From Streptomyces pactum (lineage in GTDB: Bacteria > Actinomycetota > Actinomycetes > Streptomycetales > Streptomycetaceae), in NCBI RefSeq assembly GCF_002005225.1, contig NZ_CP019724.1, forward strand, positions 8,040,001 to 8,104,000: a stretch of DNA of 64,000 nucleotides. Reading direction: 5' to 3'. Each line of letters begins with the position of its first letter. Position 1 is the first letter of the stretch. A program made the position numbers and the translations under genes. The notes beneath the pieces were generated by a model. It did no database searches, was not told where the DNA came from, and saw only the letters and a program-made list of their open reading frames with translations. Shown piece by piece: positions 47,487 to 56,729 of the stretch.

Positions 47487-48158
47487 TCAGGGGCCGACGG
47501 AGGCCGAGCTCTCGGCGCCCGTGTCCCCCGCCGGCCTGAACTCCACGGCGACGACGCCGTCGACGCGTCGGCAGTGTTCTTCCAGCACGGTGACGGACAC
47601 GTCGTCCGGGAGCCGGCCGCTGAGGACGGCATGGCCGTGGACCACGTCCACCTGCATCGACGAGGGAGCCAGGCCGAGGGACCCGACCAGGGCCTCCTCG
47701 ACGATCTCGGTGCGGATCGCCCGGTCCGCGCGCAGGAAGACCCGCAGCAGGTCGCTTCTGCTGACGACTCCGATCAGCCGCCCTCCTTCGTCGACGACCA
47801 GGAGCCGTTTGATGCCGTGCCGGGCCATCACCCGGGCGGCGTCGACGACGCTCCAGCTCTCCCGCGCGCAGAGCGCGGGCGAGGTCATGAGCCCCGCCGC
47901 GTCCGTGGCGGACGCCTTGCCTCCGCCGGGCCGGGACCGGTCCTCGTACTCCGGGGAGAGGCCGGGGTCCCCGCCCCACATCTTCTGCAGGAGGTCCGCC
48001 TCGGACACCACCCCCACGGGGCGGTCCTCCGCGTCCACGACGGGCACCGCTGTGATGTCGTACTCCTGCAGCAGGTGGGCGATCTCCTTGAACGGTGTGC
48101 CGCGCTGGACGCGGACCACGGCGTCGCTCATGAGATCGCTCACCTTCTGGTGCTTCAT
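47487..48158 (-). CDS. CBS-pair protein with BON domain
   Basis: A 223-residue soluble protein. Two CBS motifs span about residues 5-135 (MSDAVVRVQRGTPFKEIAHLLQEYDITAVPVVD ... GIKRLLVVDEGGRLIGVVSRSD), followed by a BON domain (about 145-205, AIRTEIVEEALVGSLGL ... VHGHAVLSGRLPDD). CBS pairs bind adenosyl nucleotides and BON domains bind membranes or proteins. Such proteins are common in actinobacterial stress loci; no catalytic site is visible. It lies 41 bp after a SpoIIE-type phosphatase gene on the same strand, so a shared transcript is plausible. Confidence 0.85.
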   Translation of the reverse strand: MKHQKVSDLMSDAVVRVQRGTPFKEIAHLLQEYDITAVPVVDAEDRPVGVVSEADLLQKMWGGDPGLSPEYEDRSRPGGGKASATDAAGLMTSPALCARESWSVVDAARVMARHGIKRLLVVDEGGRLIGVVSRSDLLRVFLRADRAIRTEIVEEALVGSLGLAPSSMQVDVVHGHAVLSGRLPDDVSVTVLEEHCRRVDGVVAVEFRPAGDTGAESSASVGP

Positions 48159-48199
48159 CGGGCTTCTTCTCCTCCGCTGCCGGTGCGTGCCGACCGGCG

Positions 48200-50377
48200 T
48201 CAGTCCTGCCTGTCCGTGTGAACGATCTTGTCCGTGTCAACGATCCGCCGGTCATGGGAGTGCCCCGGGTGCCATGCGCCGGCACCGAGGAGGAGCAGCG
48301 CGACGTCGTCGCCGGGGCTGGGTGCGTGCCGGATGAGGACGTCGGCCATCGCGTCGAGGTCGCCGGGATCGGTGTGTTCGAGGAGCCCGGCGAGGGTTGC
48401 GGTGGCGTCGTCGAGGTCGACCCCCGGGGCTTCGACGAGTCCGTCGGTGTAGAGGGCGAGCACGCTGCCGGGCGGCAGGTCGCATTCCAGTGCCGAATAG
48501 CGGGCGTCCGGCTCGATGCCGAGCAGCAGCCCGGGTGGCACCCGCAGGAGTTCGACACGCCCGTCGGCGTGGCGCAGGAGCGGCGGCGGGTGGCCGGCGC
48601 TGGCCAGGCAGGCGCGGTGCGTGGCCAGGTCGAGGTGGACGTAGACGCAACTGGTGAACAGGTCGGGGTCCAGGTCGGTGAGCAGGCGGTTGGTGCGGGA
48701 CAGGACGTCGTCGGGGGTCGCCCCCACGGTGGCGTGGGCGTGCACGGCGGTGCGGACCTGCCCCATGAGCGCGGCGGCGTCCACGTCGTGCCCCTGTACG
48801 TCGCCGATGGTGGCGCAGGCCGTGTGCTCGTCGAGGCGGATGAGGTCGTAGAAGTCGCCGCCGATGCTCAGCCCCCGGGCCGCCGGAAGGTAGCGGGCGG
48901 CGACCCGCAGGCCGGGAACGTGGGGGAGGGTGTGCGGGAGCAGGGCGGACTGCAGGCGGTGGGCGAGGTCGTGTTTGGCGTCGTAGAGCCGGGCGCGGTC
49001 CAGGGCCTGCCCGACCAGGCCCGCCAGTGAGGTGAGCGCGGCCCGTTCGCCGGGTGGGAAGGCGTGGGGCCGTGCGTAGGCGAGGAGGAGGGAGCCGATG
49101 GGCCGGCCGGACGCGATCAACGGCAGCACCGCCCACGCGGCCATCCCGTCCTCGTGCACCGTGCGGGGGTAGGCCCGCCGCAGTTCCGCGAAGGACGCGA
49201 AGAAGTCGGGGACCCCGCTGGCCAGGACGTTGGCGCCGGGGATGTCCGAGCTCAGGGGAAGGGCGTCGAAGCGGTCCATGAGATCGGCGCGGTAGCCGCG
49301 GTAGCCGTGGATCTTCAGACGTCCGCCCTCGGCGGTCATCAGCACCATGGCCTGCGCGCCCAGGGCGGGCAGCAACTGGTCGGCGGTCTGCTCGACCACG
49401 TCCTGCACACCGACGGCCTCGGTCAGGGTGGAGGCCAGGTGCATCAGGTGGTACAGAACGGTGCCGCGGCTGGGGCCGGCGGTCGGCCCGGCCGGCGACG
49501 GAGGAACGTCCTCGGCCGGGCCGCCGCGCGTGATGCGGACGCTGATACCGGTGGCGTCCGGGTACAGCTCGAAGGCCAGCCGCGTCTGTGGAGGACGCAG
49601 GACGGTGAAGTGCTGCGGCCGGCGGCTGACCAGCGCGGCCCGGTAGCGGTCCTCGACGTGCGGGACGTCCATCCACGGCAGCGCCTCCCACGGCAGGGCA
49701 CCGACCAGGTCGGCCTGGTCGGCGCCGACCAGCTCGGCCGCGCCCGGGGTGATGAAGGTGATGCGGCCGTCCATGTCCAGCGCGCAGGACCCGCCCGGCA
49801 GACGGTCGAGGAAGGCCGACACCGCGTTCGCCTCGGCGGGGGAGGGGGCGCGCCCGGCCGGCGGCGGCAGGGTCTGGGGGCGGTCCTCGGGCAGCAACGG
49901 TTCCCCGCGGTCCGTGGCCTGCTGCAGGAGCCCGCCCAGGTGACGGCAGCCGTCCCGGATCACGTCACGCTCTTGCCGGCTCAGCTCCGCCGAATGGGTG
50001 CCGGGCCACAGGAGCACCAGCCCGCCCCGGACGGTCGTACCCGAAGCGAGCGGGGTGGCCGCCAGCGCGAAGTCGTACGGCAGTACCAGCGCGGGCCGCG
50101 GATACCGGCGCGCCATCTCCTCCCGGCCGCCGACCCAGACCAGGCGCCGTTCCCGGACGGCGTCCGCCACCGGCATCGGATCGGTCAGCGCGACCCGCCT
50201 CCACGGGGTGGCGATCTCCTGGGGAACACCCGCCACCAGGACCTGCCACAGGGCGTCGTCGCCCGGCGGCAGCACGTACAACAGCCCTCCGAACGCACCG
50301 CTCTCCCGCAGCACGGCGGCCACCGCGGTGTCCATCAGGAGTCCGGCTGCGGCAGGGCCGCTCGACGCCGACCACAC
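48200..50377 (-). CDS. GAF-PAS-GAF SpoIIE-type PP2C phosphatase
   Basis: A 725-residue signalling protein. A GAF-like N-terminus (residues ~10-150) is followed by a PAS domain (~190-280), a second GAF (~305-460), and a PP2C/SpoIIE catalytic domain (~490-700). The metal motifs are present: GGDFYDLI, IGDVQGHDVDAA, ASAGHPPPLL and ALYTDGLVEA. RsbU/SpoIIE phosphatases dephosphorylate anti-anti-sigma factors and so release sigma factors in stress or development. No partner switch gene is adjacent. Start GTG 50377, with ATG 50335 as an alternative. Confidence 0.85.
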   Translation of the reverse strand: MWSASSGPAAAGLLMDTAVAAVLRESGAFGGLLYVLPPGDDALWQVLVAGVPQEIATPWRRVALTDPMPVADAVRERRLVWVGGREEMARRYPRPALVLPYDFALAATPLASGTTVRGGLVLLWPGTHSAELSRQERDVIRDGCRHLGGLLQQATDRGEPLLPEDRPQTLPPPAGRAPSPAEANAVSAFLDRLPGGSCALDMDGRITFITPGAAELVGADQADLVGALPWEALPWMDVPHVEDRYRAALVSRRPQHFTVLRPPQTRLAFELYPDATGISVRITRGGPAEDVPPSPAGPTAGPSRGTVLYHLMHLASTLTEAVGVQDVVEQTADQLLPALGAQAMVLMTAEGGRLKIHGYRGYRADLMDRFDALPLSSDIPGANVLASGVPDFFASFAELRRAYPRTVHEDGMAAWAVLPLIASGRPIGSLLLAYARPHAFPPGERAALTSLAGLVGQALDRARLYDAKHDLAHRLQSALLPHTLPHVPGLRVAARYLPAARGLSIGGDFYDLIRLDEHTACATIGDVQGHDVDAAALMGQVRTAVHAHATVGATPDDVLSRTNRLLTDLDPDLFTSCVYVHLDLATHRACLASAGHPPPLLRHADGRVELLRVPPGLLLGIEPDARYSALECDLPPGSVLALYTDGLVEAPGVDLDDATATLAGLLEHTDPGDLDAMADVLIRHAPSPGDDVALLLLGAGAWHPGHSHDRRIVDTDKIVHTDRQD

Positions 50378-50521
50378 CGAACATCACGCATATCGGGGAC
50401 ACTACGCCCGTCCCGTCGCGATGGCATGTGATGCCTCGGGCGGCCGCGGGCGCGCGTGCGGGCCCGCCGTCCCCCTCATAGTCTGGTGCTGCTCGGGGAC
50501 CACCCTTGGAGAGGTCTGTCC

Positions 50522-51646
50522 ATGCCCCGGTCGATCTGGAGCGGCGCCATCTCGTTCGGCTTGGTGACCGTACCGATCCATGTGGTCGGCGCCACCGAGG
50601 ACCACAGCATCCGGTTCCACCGGTACCACCTGGCGGACCAGGGAAGGATCCGGACCCGGAAGGTCTGCGAGCTCGAGGACCGGGAGGTCCGCTCCGACGA
50701 GATCGGCAAGGGGTACGAGCTGACCGGGACGCAGATCGTGCCGGTCACCGACGAGGATCTGCGGGAGTTGCCGCTGCCGACCGCGAAGGCCATCGAGATC
50801 GTGGCGTTCGTGCCGCTGGGGTCCGTGGATCCGATCAGGATCGGCGACGGCTACTACCTGCAGCCGGACGGACAGGTCGCGGCGAAGCCGTACGAGCTGC
50901 TGCGTCGGGCGCTGGCCCGGTCGTCGAAGGTGGCGGTGGCGAAGTACGCGTGGTCGGGCAGGGAGCGGCTGGGCCTGCTGCGGGTACGGGACGAGGCGAT
51001 CGTGCTGCACGCCATGCGCTGGCCCGACGAGGTCCGCGACCCCTCCTCGCTCACACCGCCGCCGGTCGAGGTGGCCGAGGAGGAGATCGAAGGGGCGCTC
51101 GCGCTGATGGACACGATGACCCGCGACGACCTGGAGGGCGACGAGTTCCGGGACGCCTACACGGACGCCGTCGCGGACCTGATCGAGGCGAAGCGCGAGC
51201 ACAGGGCACCGCCGGCGGCACCCGAGCAGGAGGAGCGGCCGGGCCAGGTGCTGGACCTGATGGCCGCCCTGCAGGAGTCCGTCTCCCGGGCGAGGGAGCA
51301 CCGGGGAGAGGACGGGCGGGCCGAGGTGCACGAGCTGCCCGGGCCGAACAAGCGGGCCACGCCGAGGAAGGCGCCCGCCGGGGAGACCGCGGCGGAGAGG
51401 ACCGCGACGAAGAAGACCGCGACAAAGAAGACCCCGGCAGAGAAGACCGCGGCAGAGAAGACCGCGGCAGAGAAGACCGCGACGAAGAAGACCGCGGCAG
51501 AGAAGACCGCGACGAGGAAGACCGGGGCGAAGGAGAAGCCCACGGCGAAGGAGAAGCCCACGGCGAAGGACACGACCGCGAAGGACACGACCGCGAAGAA
51601 GGCGACGGCCCGCAGACCGGCGGCGCGCAAACCGAGGAGCGCGTAG
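50522..51646 (+). CDS. Ku protein, bacterial NHEJ, with repeat tail
   Basis: A 374-residue bacterial Ku. The conserved start MPRSIWSGAISFGLVTVPIHV is clear, followed by the Ku core to about residue 250 (SRLRA-like DNA-ring segments, YELLRRALARSSKVAVAKYA). The C-terminal ~95 residues are a Lys/Ala/Thr-rich tail made of nine 15-bp units in the gene plus further Lys/Thr repeats. Bacterial Ku dimers load on DNA ends and recruit LigD. No ligD is nearby. The tail probably aids DNA binding. ATG 50522 fits the family start. Confidence 0.9.
   Translation: MPRSIWSGAISFGLVTVPIHVVGATEDHSIRFHRYHLADQGRIRTRKVCELEDREVRSDEIGKGYELTGTQIVPVTDEDLRELPLPTAKAIEIVAFVPLGSVDPIRIGDGYYLQPDGQVAAKPYELLRRALARSSKVAVAKYAWSGRERLGLLRVRDEAIVLHAMRWPDEVRDPSSLTPPPVEVAEEEIEGALALMDTMTRDDLEGDEFRDAYTDAVADLIEAKREHRAPPAAPEQEERPGQVLDLMAALQESVSRAREHRGEDGRAEVHELPGPNKRATPRKAPAGETAAERTATKKTATKKTPAEKTAAEKTAAEKTATKKTAAEKTATRKTGAKEKPTAKEKPTAKDTTAKDTTAKKATARRPAARKPRSA
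51389..51523 (+). repeat. Nine tandem 15-bp units inside the Ku gene
   Basis: Units such as GCGGCAGAGAAGACC and GCGACGAAGAAGACC repeat nine times in frame, encoding A-x-E-K-T or A-T-K-K-T. Copies 5, 6 and 8 are identical. The array invites copy-number change between strains. Confidence 0.9.
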
Positions 51647-51946
51647 GTCCCCGGCGCGCCAAGGCGCTGTCGACGGTCTCGACGCGCCGGGATGTACCTC
51701 CCCGTGCCGGCGGCCGTCCGGCTCCGCCCTTGAGCGGGCGGACGTACGCCCGGGCCTGCGCTTCACGTACAGGCGGCTGTCCTCGGGACCGGTCCACTCC
51801 AGCCGCACGACACCCGGCACGGCGGCGTCGGCGACGCGTGACCGGTCCGCCCAGTGGCCGAAGTCGGGACTGCGGAAGAACGTCGCCCACGGATGGCCGC
51901 CGCGATCGAGAAGAAGCTGCTGTGACCGGCGCCGACACCCGCGGTC
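51647..51946. other. Decayed coding stretch upstream of the FGE relic
   Basis: About 300 bp without an intact gene. On the minus strand, near 51740-51910, a run reads like a protein core (PWATFFRSPDFGHWADRS and VRLEWTGPEDSRLYVKRR), but it has no start or end and no family I recognise. It may be a decayed gene. Confidence 0.4.
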
Positions 51947-52315
51947 CACCGCTCGGAGTGGGAGTACGCCGTACGAGGCGGCCCGGCCGGCCGCCTCGTA
52001 CGCCTGGGGCCACGATCTCACCCCCGACGGCGGTGGCGCCGCAACATCTGGCAGGGACGCTTCCCGCACGTCAACACGGCCGAGGACGGCCACCTGACCA
52101 CCGCGCCGGTCGAGTCCTACCGCCCCGACGGCTTCGGACTGTGGAACACCGCCGGCAACGTGTGGGAACGGTGCTCCGACTGGTCCTCGCCCTCCTGCCG
52201 CTCCCGGGCGCCCGCGACGGACCCGCGCGGCCCGGAGACCGGGACCGCGCGGGTTTTGCGCGGCGGCCCCTGCCTGTGCCACGACTCCTACTGCCGGCCC
52301 GGGGCGACGGACTAA
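51947..52315 (+). pseudogene. Relic of a formylglycine-generating (sulfatase-modifying) enzyme
   Basis: The C-terminal third of an FGE/SUMF1-like protein can be followed: SEWEYAVRGG, then NIWQGRFPHVNTAEDG, FGLWNTAGNVWE, PRGPETGTARVLRGG and the active-site Cys pair in LCHDSYC. Between SEWEYA and NIWQG the expected segment (YAWGHDLTPDG) is in the +1 frame, so two compensating indels are present. The end is also shifted (CRPGATD then stop), and no N-terminal part is found. It overlaps the KdgD stop. Confidence 0.7.
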
Positions 52316-53220
52316 CCCAGTACGCCCCGCCCCGCCGCGATGATGTCCGCCAGTTCCCCGGTCTCCTGTTCGGTGAGGGGCGTCAGCGGCGGGCGGACCG
52401 GTCCGGCCTCGACGCCCGCCAGGGTCACCCCCGCCTTCACCAGCGACACCGCGTATCCCGGCACACGTCGGCGCAGCCGGACCAGGGGGTGGAAGAAGGT
52501 CCGCTGCAGCGCGTCGACCGTCGCCCGGTCGCCCTCCTCGACGGCGCGGTGGAAGGCGAGGGAGAGGTCCGGCGCGAAGGCGAAGGCGGCGGAGGAGTAC
52601 AGCTCGACGCCCAGGGCCCGGTACGCCGGTTGGCTCGCCTCCGCCGTGGGCATGCCGTTGAAGAACTGGAAGCTCTTGCCCGACGCGCTCAGTGCCTCGC
52701 GTACGGCGGGGACGATGCGTGCGACGAGGTCGAGGTCGCCGATGCCGTCCTTGAAGCCCGCGACGGTGGGCAGTCCGGCCACCTCCGCCGCCGAGCGTTC
52801 GTCGAAGCGGGCGTTCGCCCGGTTGTAGACGATCAGCGGCAGCTCGGTCTCCCGGCCGACCGCACGGGCGTAGGCGACGAGCCCTTCGGCGGGTGACTCG
52901 ACCAGGTAGGGCGGCATGAGCAGCAGGCCGTCCGCGCCGGCCTCGGCCGCCGTCCGGGCGAACCGCCGGGCCAGGCCCAGCGCGCCGCCGACCCCGGCGT
53001 ACACCGGGACTCCTCCGGCCGCCGCCTCGACGGCGGTACGCACGACCGCGGCGTACTCCTCGTGGTCCAGGGCGTGGAACTCGCCGGTGCCGCAGGCGAC
53101 GAACACGCCGCCCGGTCCGGCGTCCACGCCCGCCTTGACGTGCTGGTGCAGTGCGCCGAGGTCGAGGTCGCCGGTGGCCGTGAAGGGGGTGACGGGGAAG
53201 AAGAGAACACCTTGGAGCAC
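52312..53220 (-). CDS. Dihydrodipicolinate-synthase-family enzyme, probable 5-dehydro-4-deoxyglucarate dehydratase
   Basis: A 302-residue class I aldolase-fold enzyme. The N-terminus (LQGVLFFPVTPF) and CGTGEFHALDHEEY are typical of KdgD-type proteins. The Tyr in LIVYNRANARFDE and the Schiff-base Lys in AGFKDGIGDLD are visible. KdgD converts 5-keto-4-deoxyglucarate to 2-oxoglutarate semialdehyde with loss of CO2 and water. It lies 10 bp after a hydroxyacid dehydrogenase gene and two genes from a glucarate-dehydratase-like gene, so a glucarate-type route is likely. GTG 53220 with AGGAA upstream. Confidence 0.78.
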   Translation of the reverse strand: MLQGVLFFPVTPFTATGDLDLGALHQHVKAGVDAGPGGVFVACGTGEFHALDHEEYAAVVRTAVEAAAGGVPVYAGVGGALGLARRFARTAAEAGADGLLLMPPYLVESPAEGLVAYARAVGRETELPLIVYNRANARFDERSAAEVAGLPTVAGFKDGIGDLDLVARIVPAVREALSASGKSFQFFNGMPTAEASQPAYRALGVELYSSAAFAFAPDLSLAFHRAVEEGDRATVDALQRTFFHPLVRLRRRVPGYAVSLVKAGVTLAGVEAGPVRPPLTPLTEQETGELADIIAAGRGVLG

Positions 53221-53230
53221 GAGTGGTTTC

Positions 53231-54262
53231 CTACTCTGTTGGGGAGGTGGCGGCCCGGGGTGCCGAGCCGCCCTGGCCGACGGGTCCGTGATCACCGGGG
53301 TGGACGACGTTGACGAGCGGGTCTCCGCGTCGCAGCCGGCCGATGTTGCCGGCGATCTCCGCCGCACGTGCGGCGAAGGTGTCGGTGGTGTGGCCGCAGT
53401 GGTGCGGAGTCATCAGCACGTTGGGCAGCTCGTGGAAGGGCAGCCGGCTCGGCGCCTGTGGTGGTCCGGCCCACCACACGTCCAGGGCGGCGCCGCCGAT
53501 CGCTCCCGAGCGGAGCGCCTCGTAGAGCGCCTCTTCCCGGACCACCGGCCCCCGTGCCACGTTGACCAGCAGTGACTCGGGTCCCATGGCCGCCAGTTCG
53601 GCCGGACCGATCAGCCCTCGGGTGGCCGGGCTCAGGGGAACCGTGACCACCACGATGTCGGACTCGGCGAGGAGCTCGGGCAGCCGTTCGCCGCCCCCCA
53701 CCCAGTCGGGCCGCAGGCCGGCGGGGACCGGAGCCGAGGGGTCGCGCCGCACGGCGCGCACCCGCAGGCCGGCCGCCTGGCACAACCGGGCGACCTCGGT
53801 GCCGGTCTCGCCGAACCCGATGATCCCCACCCGGCGGCCCGGCAGCGTCGTCCCGAGGGGCAGCCCGGGATCGACGGCGACGTTGCGCCACCGACCGGCA
53901 CGCAGTGCGCGGTCGGCGCCCAGCACGTCCCGGGAGAGCATCAGGACGGACATGAGCACGTGCTCGGCGATGGAACGGCCGTGGTGGTGGGTGGTGGCGA
54001 CCGTGACCCCGGGGGCGAGCGCGTCCAGCGCAATGCCGTCGTAGCCGGCGCCGACGACGTGGACGAGCCGTAGCTTCACGGCCCGTCGGGCGTCCTCGGC
54101 CCGCAGTCTCGACCCGACGTAGACCTCGACGTCGGGGAGGGCCGCGGACGTCCGCCCCGCGTCCCAGTCGCAGGCGTCCAGCCAGACGTGGCTGCCCTCC
54201 GTAGCCGCCTTGAGCCGCTCGTGGAACCGGCTGAGGATGCGGTGATCGAGCATGATGCGCAC
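53231..54262 (-). CDS. D-2-hydroxyacid dehydrogenase (first)
   Basis: A 343-residue NAD(P)-dependent dehydrogenase. The Rossmann motif VGIIGFGETGTEVA, the catalytic Arg in VNVARGPVVREEAL and His in LMTPHHCGHT are visible. It lies between the KdgD- and GudD-like genes. Its role in the pathway is unclear: it could reduce or oxidise a keto acid generated from the imported substrate. GTG 54262 chosen, 7 nt after the upstream stop; ATG 54253 is an alternative. Confidence 0.8.
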   Translation of the reverse strand: MRIMLDHRILSRFHERLKAATEGSHVWLDACDWDAGRTSAALPDVEVYVGSRLRAEDARRAVKLRLVHVVGAGYDGIALDALAPGVTVATTHHHGRSIAEHVLMSVLMLSRDVLGADRALRAGRWRNVAVDPGLPLGTTLPGRRVGIIGFGETGTEVARLCQAAGLRVRAVRRDPSAPVPAGLRPDWVGGGERLPELLAESDIVVVTVPLSPATRGLIGPAELAAMGPESLLVNVARGPVVREEALYEALRSGAIGGAALDVWWAGPPQAPSRLPFHELPNVLMTPHHCGHTTDTFAARAAEIAGNIGRLRRGDPLVNVVHPGDHGPVGQGGSAPRAATSPTE

Positions 54263-54269
54263 GGGCAGG

Positions 54270-55544
54270 TCACCACCGGGGGGTCTCGGTCGGGAACGAA
54301 GGGTCGAAACGGCGCATGTAACCGGTGTCGTCGCGGTCACGCAGTCCGCAGTCGAGGTACTGCCGGTGCAGGCGGGCGAGTGCCTCCCGGTCCAGCTCCA
54401 CGCCCAGACCGGGAGCGGTGGGTACGGTGACACCGCCCCCGCTGAACCGCAGCGGCGCGGGGTCCACCACGTCCTCGTCGGGGCGCTTCCAGGGCCAGTG
54501 CGTGTCACAGGCGTAGGTCAGCCGGGGCGTCGCCGCGGCCAGGTGGGTCATCGCGGCGAGGCTGATGCCCAGGTGCGAGTTGGAGTGCATCGACAGGCCG
54601 AGCCCGAAGGTCTCGCAGATCGCGGAGAGCTGACCGCAGCGCCGCAGACCGCCCCAGAAGTGGTGGTCGGACAGCACGATGTCCACCGCGCCCCGGGCCA
54701 CGGCCGGGGCGAGGTCGTCGAAGGAGACCACGCACATGTTGGTCGCCAGCGGGGTCGGACTCCGCCCGGCCACGGACGCCATGCCGTCGATGCCCGCGGT
54801 CGGGTCCTCCAGGTACTGCAGGACACCGTCCAGCTCGCGGGCGACGCGCAGGGAAGTCTCCGTACTCCAGACGGCGTTGGGGTCGAGGCGCAACGGGTGG
54901 TCCGGGAAGGCCCGCCGCAGCGCCCTGACCGCCGCGATCTCCTCGTCGGGCGGGAAGACGCCGCCCTTGAGTTTGATGGCGGAGAATCCGTACGCGTCGA
55001 TCATGCGGCGGGCCTGGTCGACCAGCCCGGCCGGATCCAGGGCCGCGCCCCAGTCGTCGTCCTCCTGGCCCGGATGCCCGGCCCACTTGTAGAAGAGGTA
55101 CGCGCTGTAGGGCACCGAGGGGCGCACCGCTCCGCCGAGCAGATCGCAGACCGGCCGGCCCACGAGCTTGCCCTGGATGTCCAGGCACGCGACGTCGAAC
55201 GGCGCCATGACCCGGTCCGCGGTGCTGCTGCCGGTGACCATCCCGGCCATGCCGTCACCGCCCGCGGTGTCGCCACCCAGCGCCCGGGTGGTGCGGGCGA
55301 TCAGGTCGTTGAGGCTCCAGACCTCCATGCCGACCAGCTCGGCGGCGGTACGGCGCAGCCGTTCCAGGTGCAGGGTGCCGCCGTAGGTCTCACCGATGCC
55401 GCTGACGCCGCTCTCCGTGGTGATCTCCACGACGGTGCGCAGCGCGTAGGGCTCGTGCACGCCGACCGAGTTGCGCAGGGGAGGGTCCCGGAAGGCCACG
55501 GGGGTCACGGTGACGTCGACGACGCGTTCGGAGGTGCCCGCCAT
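54270..55544 (-). CDS. Glucarate-dehydratase-like enolase-superfamily enzyme
   Basis: A 424-residue enolase-superfamily acid-sugar dehydratase. An N-terminal capping domain (VVDVTVTPVAFRDPPLRN) is followed by a barrel with the KxK base in AIKLKGGVFPPDEE, RLDPNAVWS, EDPTAGIDG, and the His/Asp pair in SMHSNSHLGIS. The NSVGVHEPYALRTVVEI start is characteristic of glucarate dehydratases. It should dehydrate D-glucarate or a close sugar acid to 5-keto-4-deoxyglucarate. ATG 55544 has AGG upstream; 55553 and 55559 are alternatives. Head of the leftward three-gene unit. Confidence 0.82.
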   Translation of the reverse strand: MAGTSERVVDVTVTPVAFRDPPLRNSVGVHEPYALRTVVEITTESGVSGIGETYGGTLHLERLRRTAAELVGMEVWSLNDLIARTTRALGGDTAGGDGMAGMVTGSSTADRVMAPFDVACLDIQGKLVGRPVCDLLGGAVRPSVPYSAYLFYKWAGHPGQEDDDWGAALDPAGLVDQARRMIDAYGFSAIKLKGGVFPPDEEIAAVRALRRAFPDHPLRLDPNAVWSTETSLRVARELDGVLQYLEDPTAGIDGMASVAGRSPTPLATNMCVVSFDDLAPAVARGAVDIVLSDHHFWGGLRRCGQLSAICETFGLGLSMHSNSHLGISLAAMTHLAAATPRLTYACDTHWPWKRPDEDVVDPAPLRFSGGGVTVPTAPGLGVELDREALARLHRQYLDCGLRDRDDTGYMRRFDPSFPTETPRW

Positions 55545-55617
55545 ACCTGCCATCCTCATATGTAATCGGCGTTCTCATTTGTGGACACCCAGTTGTAGGC
55601 GCGGGCGAGCGGCGGTG

Positions 55618-56598
55618 TCAATGGGCCGGCCGTTTCGGCACCGGGGTGAGCAGGGTGCCCTCGGACATGAACCGCTCGACGTTGCGCAGCGCCAGGTCGC
55701 CCATGGCCGCACGGGTCTCCCGCGTGGCGCTGGCGATGTGCGGGAGCAGGACCACCCGGTCAGACTCCAGCAGCGCCCGGGGCACGTTCGGCTCGTCGGC
55801 GAAGACGTCGAGCGCCGCCCCGGCGATGCGCCCCGTCCGCACCGCCGCGACCAGGGCCGGTTCGTCGACGACGCTGCCCCGTGCGACGTTGACCAGGTAG
55901 CCGCGCGGGCCGAGCGCGTCCAGCACCGCTCCCGAGACCAGGCCGCGGGTGCCCCGGCCCCCGGCGACGGTGACGACCAGCGCGTCGCAGGCCTCGGCCA
56001 GGGCTTCGGCGGTGGGCAGGTGCCGGTAGCCGGTGCCGGGCACCGGGACGCGCGTGCAGTACGAGAGGTGCGCGCCGAAGCCCTCGAGCCGGCGCCCCAC
56101 GGCCCGGCCGATCCGGCCCAGGCCCAGGATGCCGACCCGTTTCCCGCTCACCCGGTCGGCGAGCGGGAAGGGGGCGGCGTCCCAGCCTCCGCCGCGCACA
56201 TACCGGTCGGCGGCCGACATCCGGCGCATGACGTCGATCAGGGCGCCGACGGCGAGGTCGGCCACACAGTCGGTGAGGACGTCGGGGGTGTTGCTGACGT
56301 CGATGCCCCGGGCCCGGGCGCGGGCCACGTTTGTGGTCTCGTACCCGACACCGAAGTGCACGATCGCCCGCAGTCGCGGCAACGAATCCATCAGGGCGTC
56401 GTCCACCCCGATCCGCGCGCTCGTCACGGCCGCCACCACCTCGGGGCCGTGCTCACGCAAGTAGGCGGCCGGGTCGGGCAGTTCCGGAAGGCGCACCGTG
56501 CGGTAGCGCTCGGCCAGCGCGCTCTCCAGGGCCGGGAGCAGGGGCGACACCTGGAGCACGGTGTCCTGGGCGCGGGCGGCGGCGGGGGAATTCGGCAA
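55618..56598 (-). CDS. D-2-hydroxyacid dehydrogenase (second)
   Basis: A 326-residue hydroxyacid dehydrogenase. GILGLGRIGRAVGRRL is the Rossmann motif, VNVARGSVVDEPALV has the Arg region, and LLPHIASATRETRAAM has the catalytic His. It resembles glyoxylate/hydroxypyruvate or phosphonate reductases. It lies upstream of the GudD-like gene and is divergent from the ABC transporter. TTG 56598 is preferred because CTGGAG lies just before it. Confidence 0.78.
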   Translation of the reverse strand: MPNSPAAARAQDTVLQVSPLLPALESALAERYRTVRLPELPDPAAYLREHGPEVVAAVTSARIGVDDALMDSLPRLRAIVHFGVGYETTNVARARARGIDVSNTPDVLTDCVADLAVGALIDVMRRMSAADRYVRGGGWDAAPFPLADRVSGKRVGILGLGRIGRAVGRRLEGFGAHLSYCTRVPVPGTGYRHLPTAEALAEACDALVVTVAGGRGTRGLVSGAVLDALGPRGYLVNVARGSVVDEPALVAAVRTGRIAGAALDVFADEPNVPRALLESDRVVLLPHIASATRETRAAMGDLALRNVERFMSEGTLLTPVPKRPAH

Positions 56599-56700
56599 GG
56601 TGAGGCTCCAGTCGTCTCGTTGGGGGATGCCGGGGGGTGCGGCGCTCGGCGGCGTCCGCACGAGAACCGGCGCGGAACCATGTCCGACCCTGCGCACGTC

Positions 56701-56729
56701 TTGACGCTGCCACTGAGCCGGTTTAGCTT
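56701..56729 (+). promoter_or_regulatory. Probable sigma-70-type promoter of the ABC operon
   Basis: TTGACG (56701-56706) and TAGCTT (56724-56729) are separated by 17 bp, 115 bp upstream of the substrate-binding protein start. This is a good HrdB-type match; the -10 is only moderate. Confidence 0.5.
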
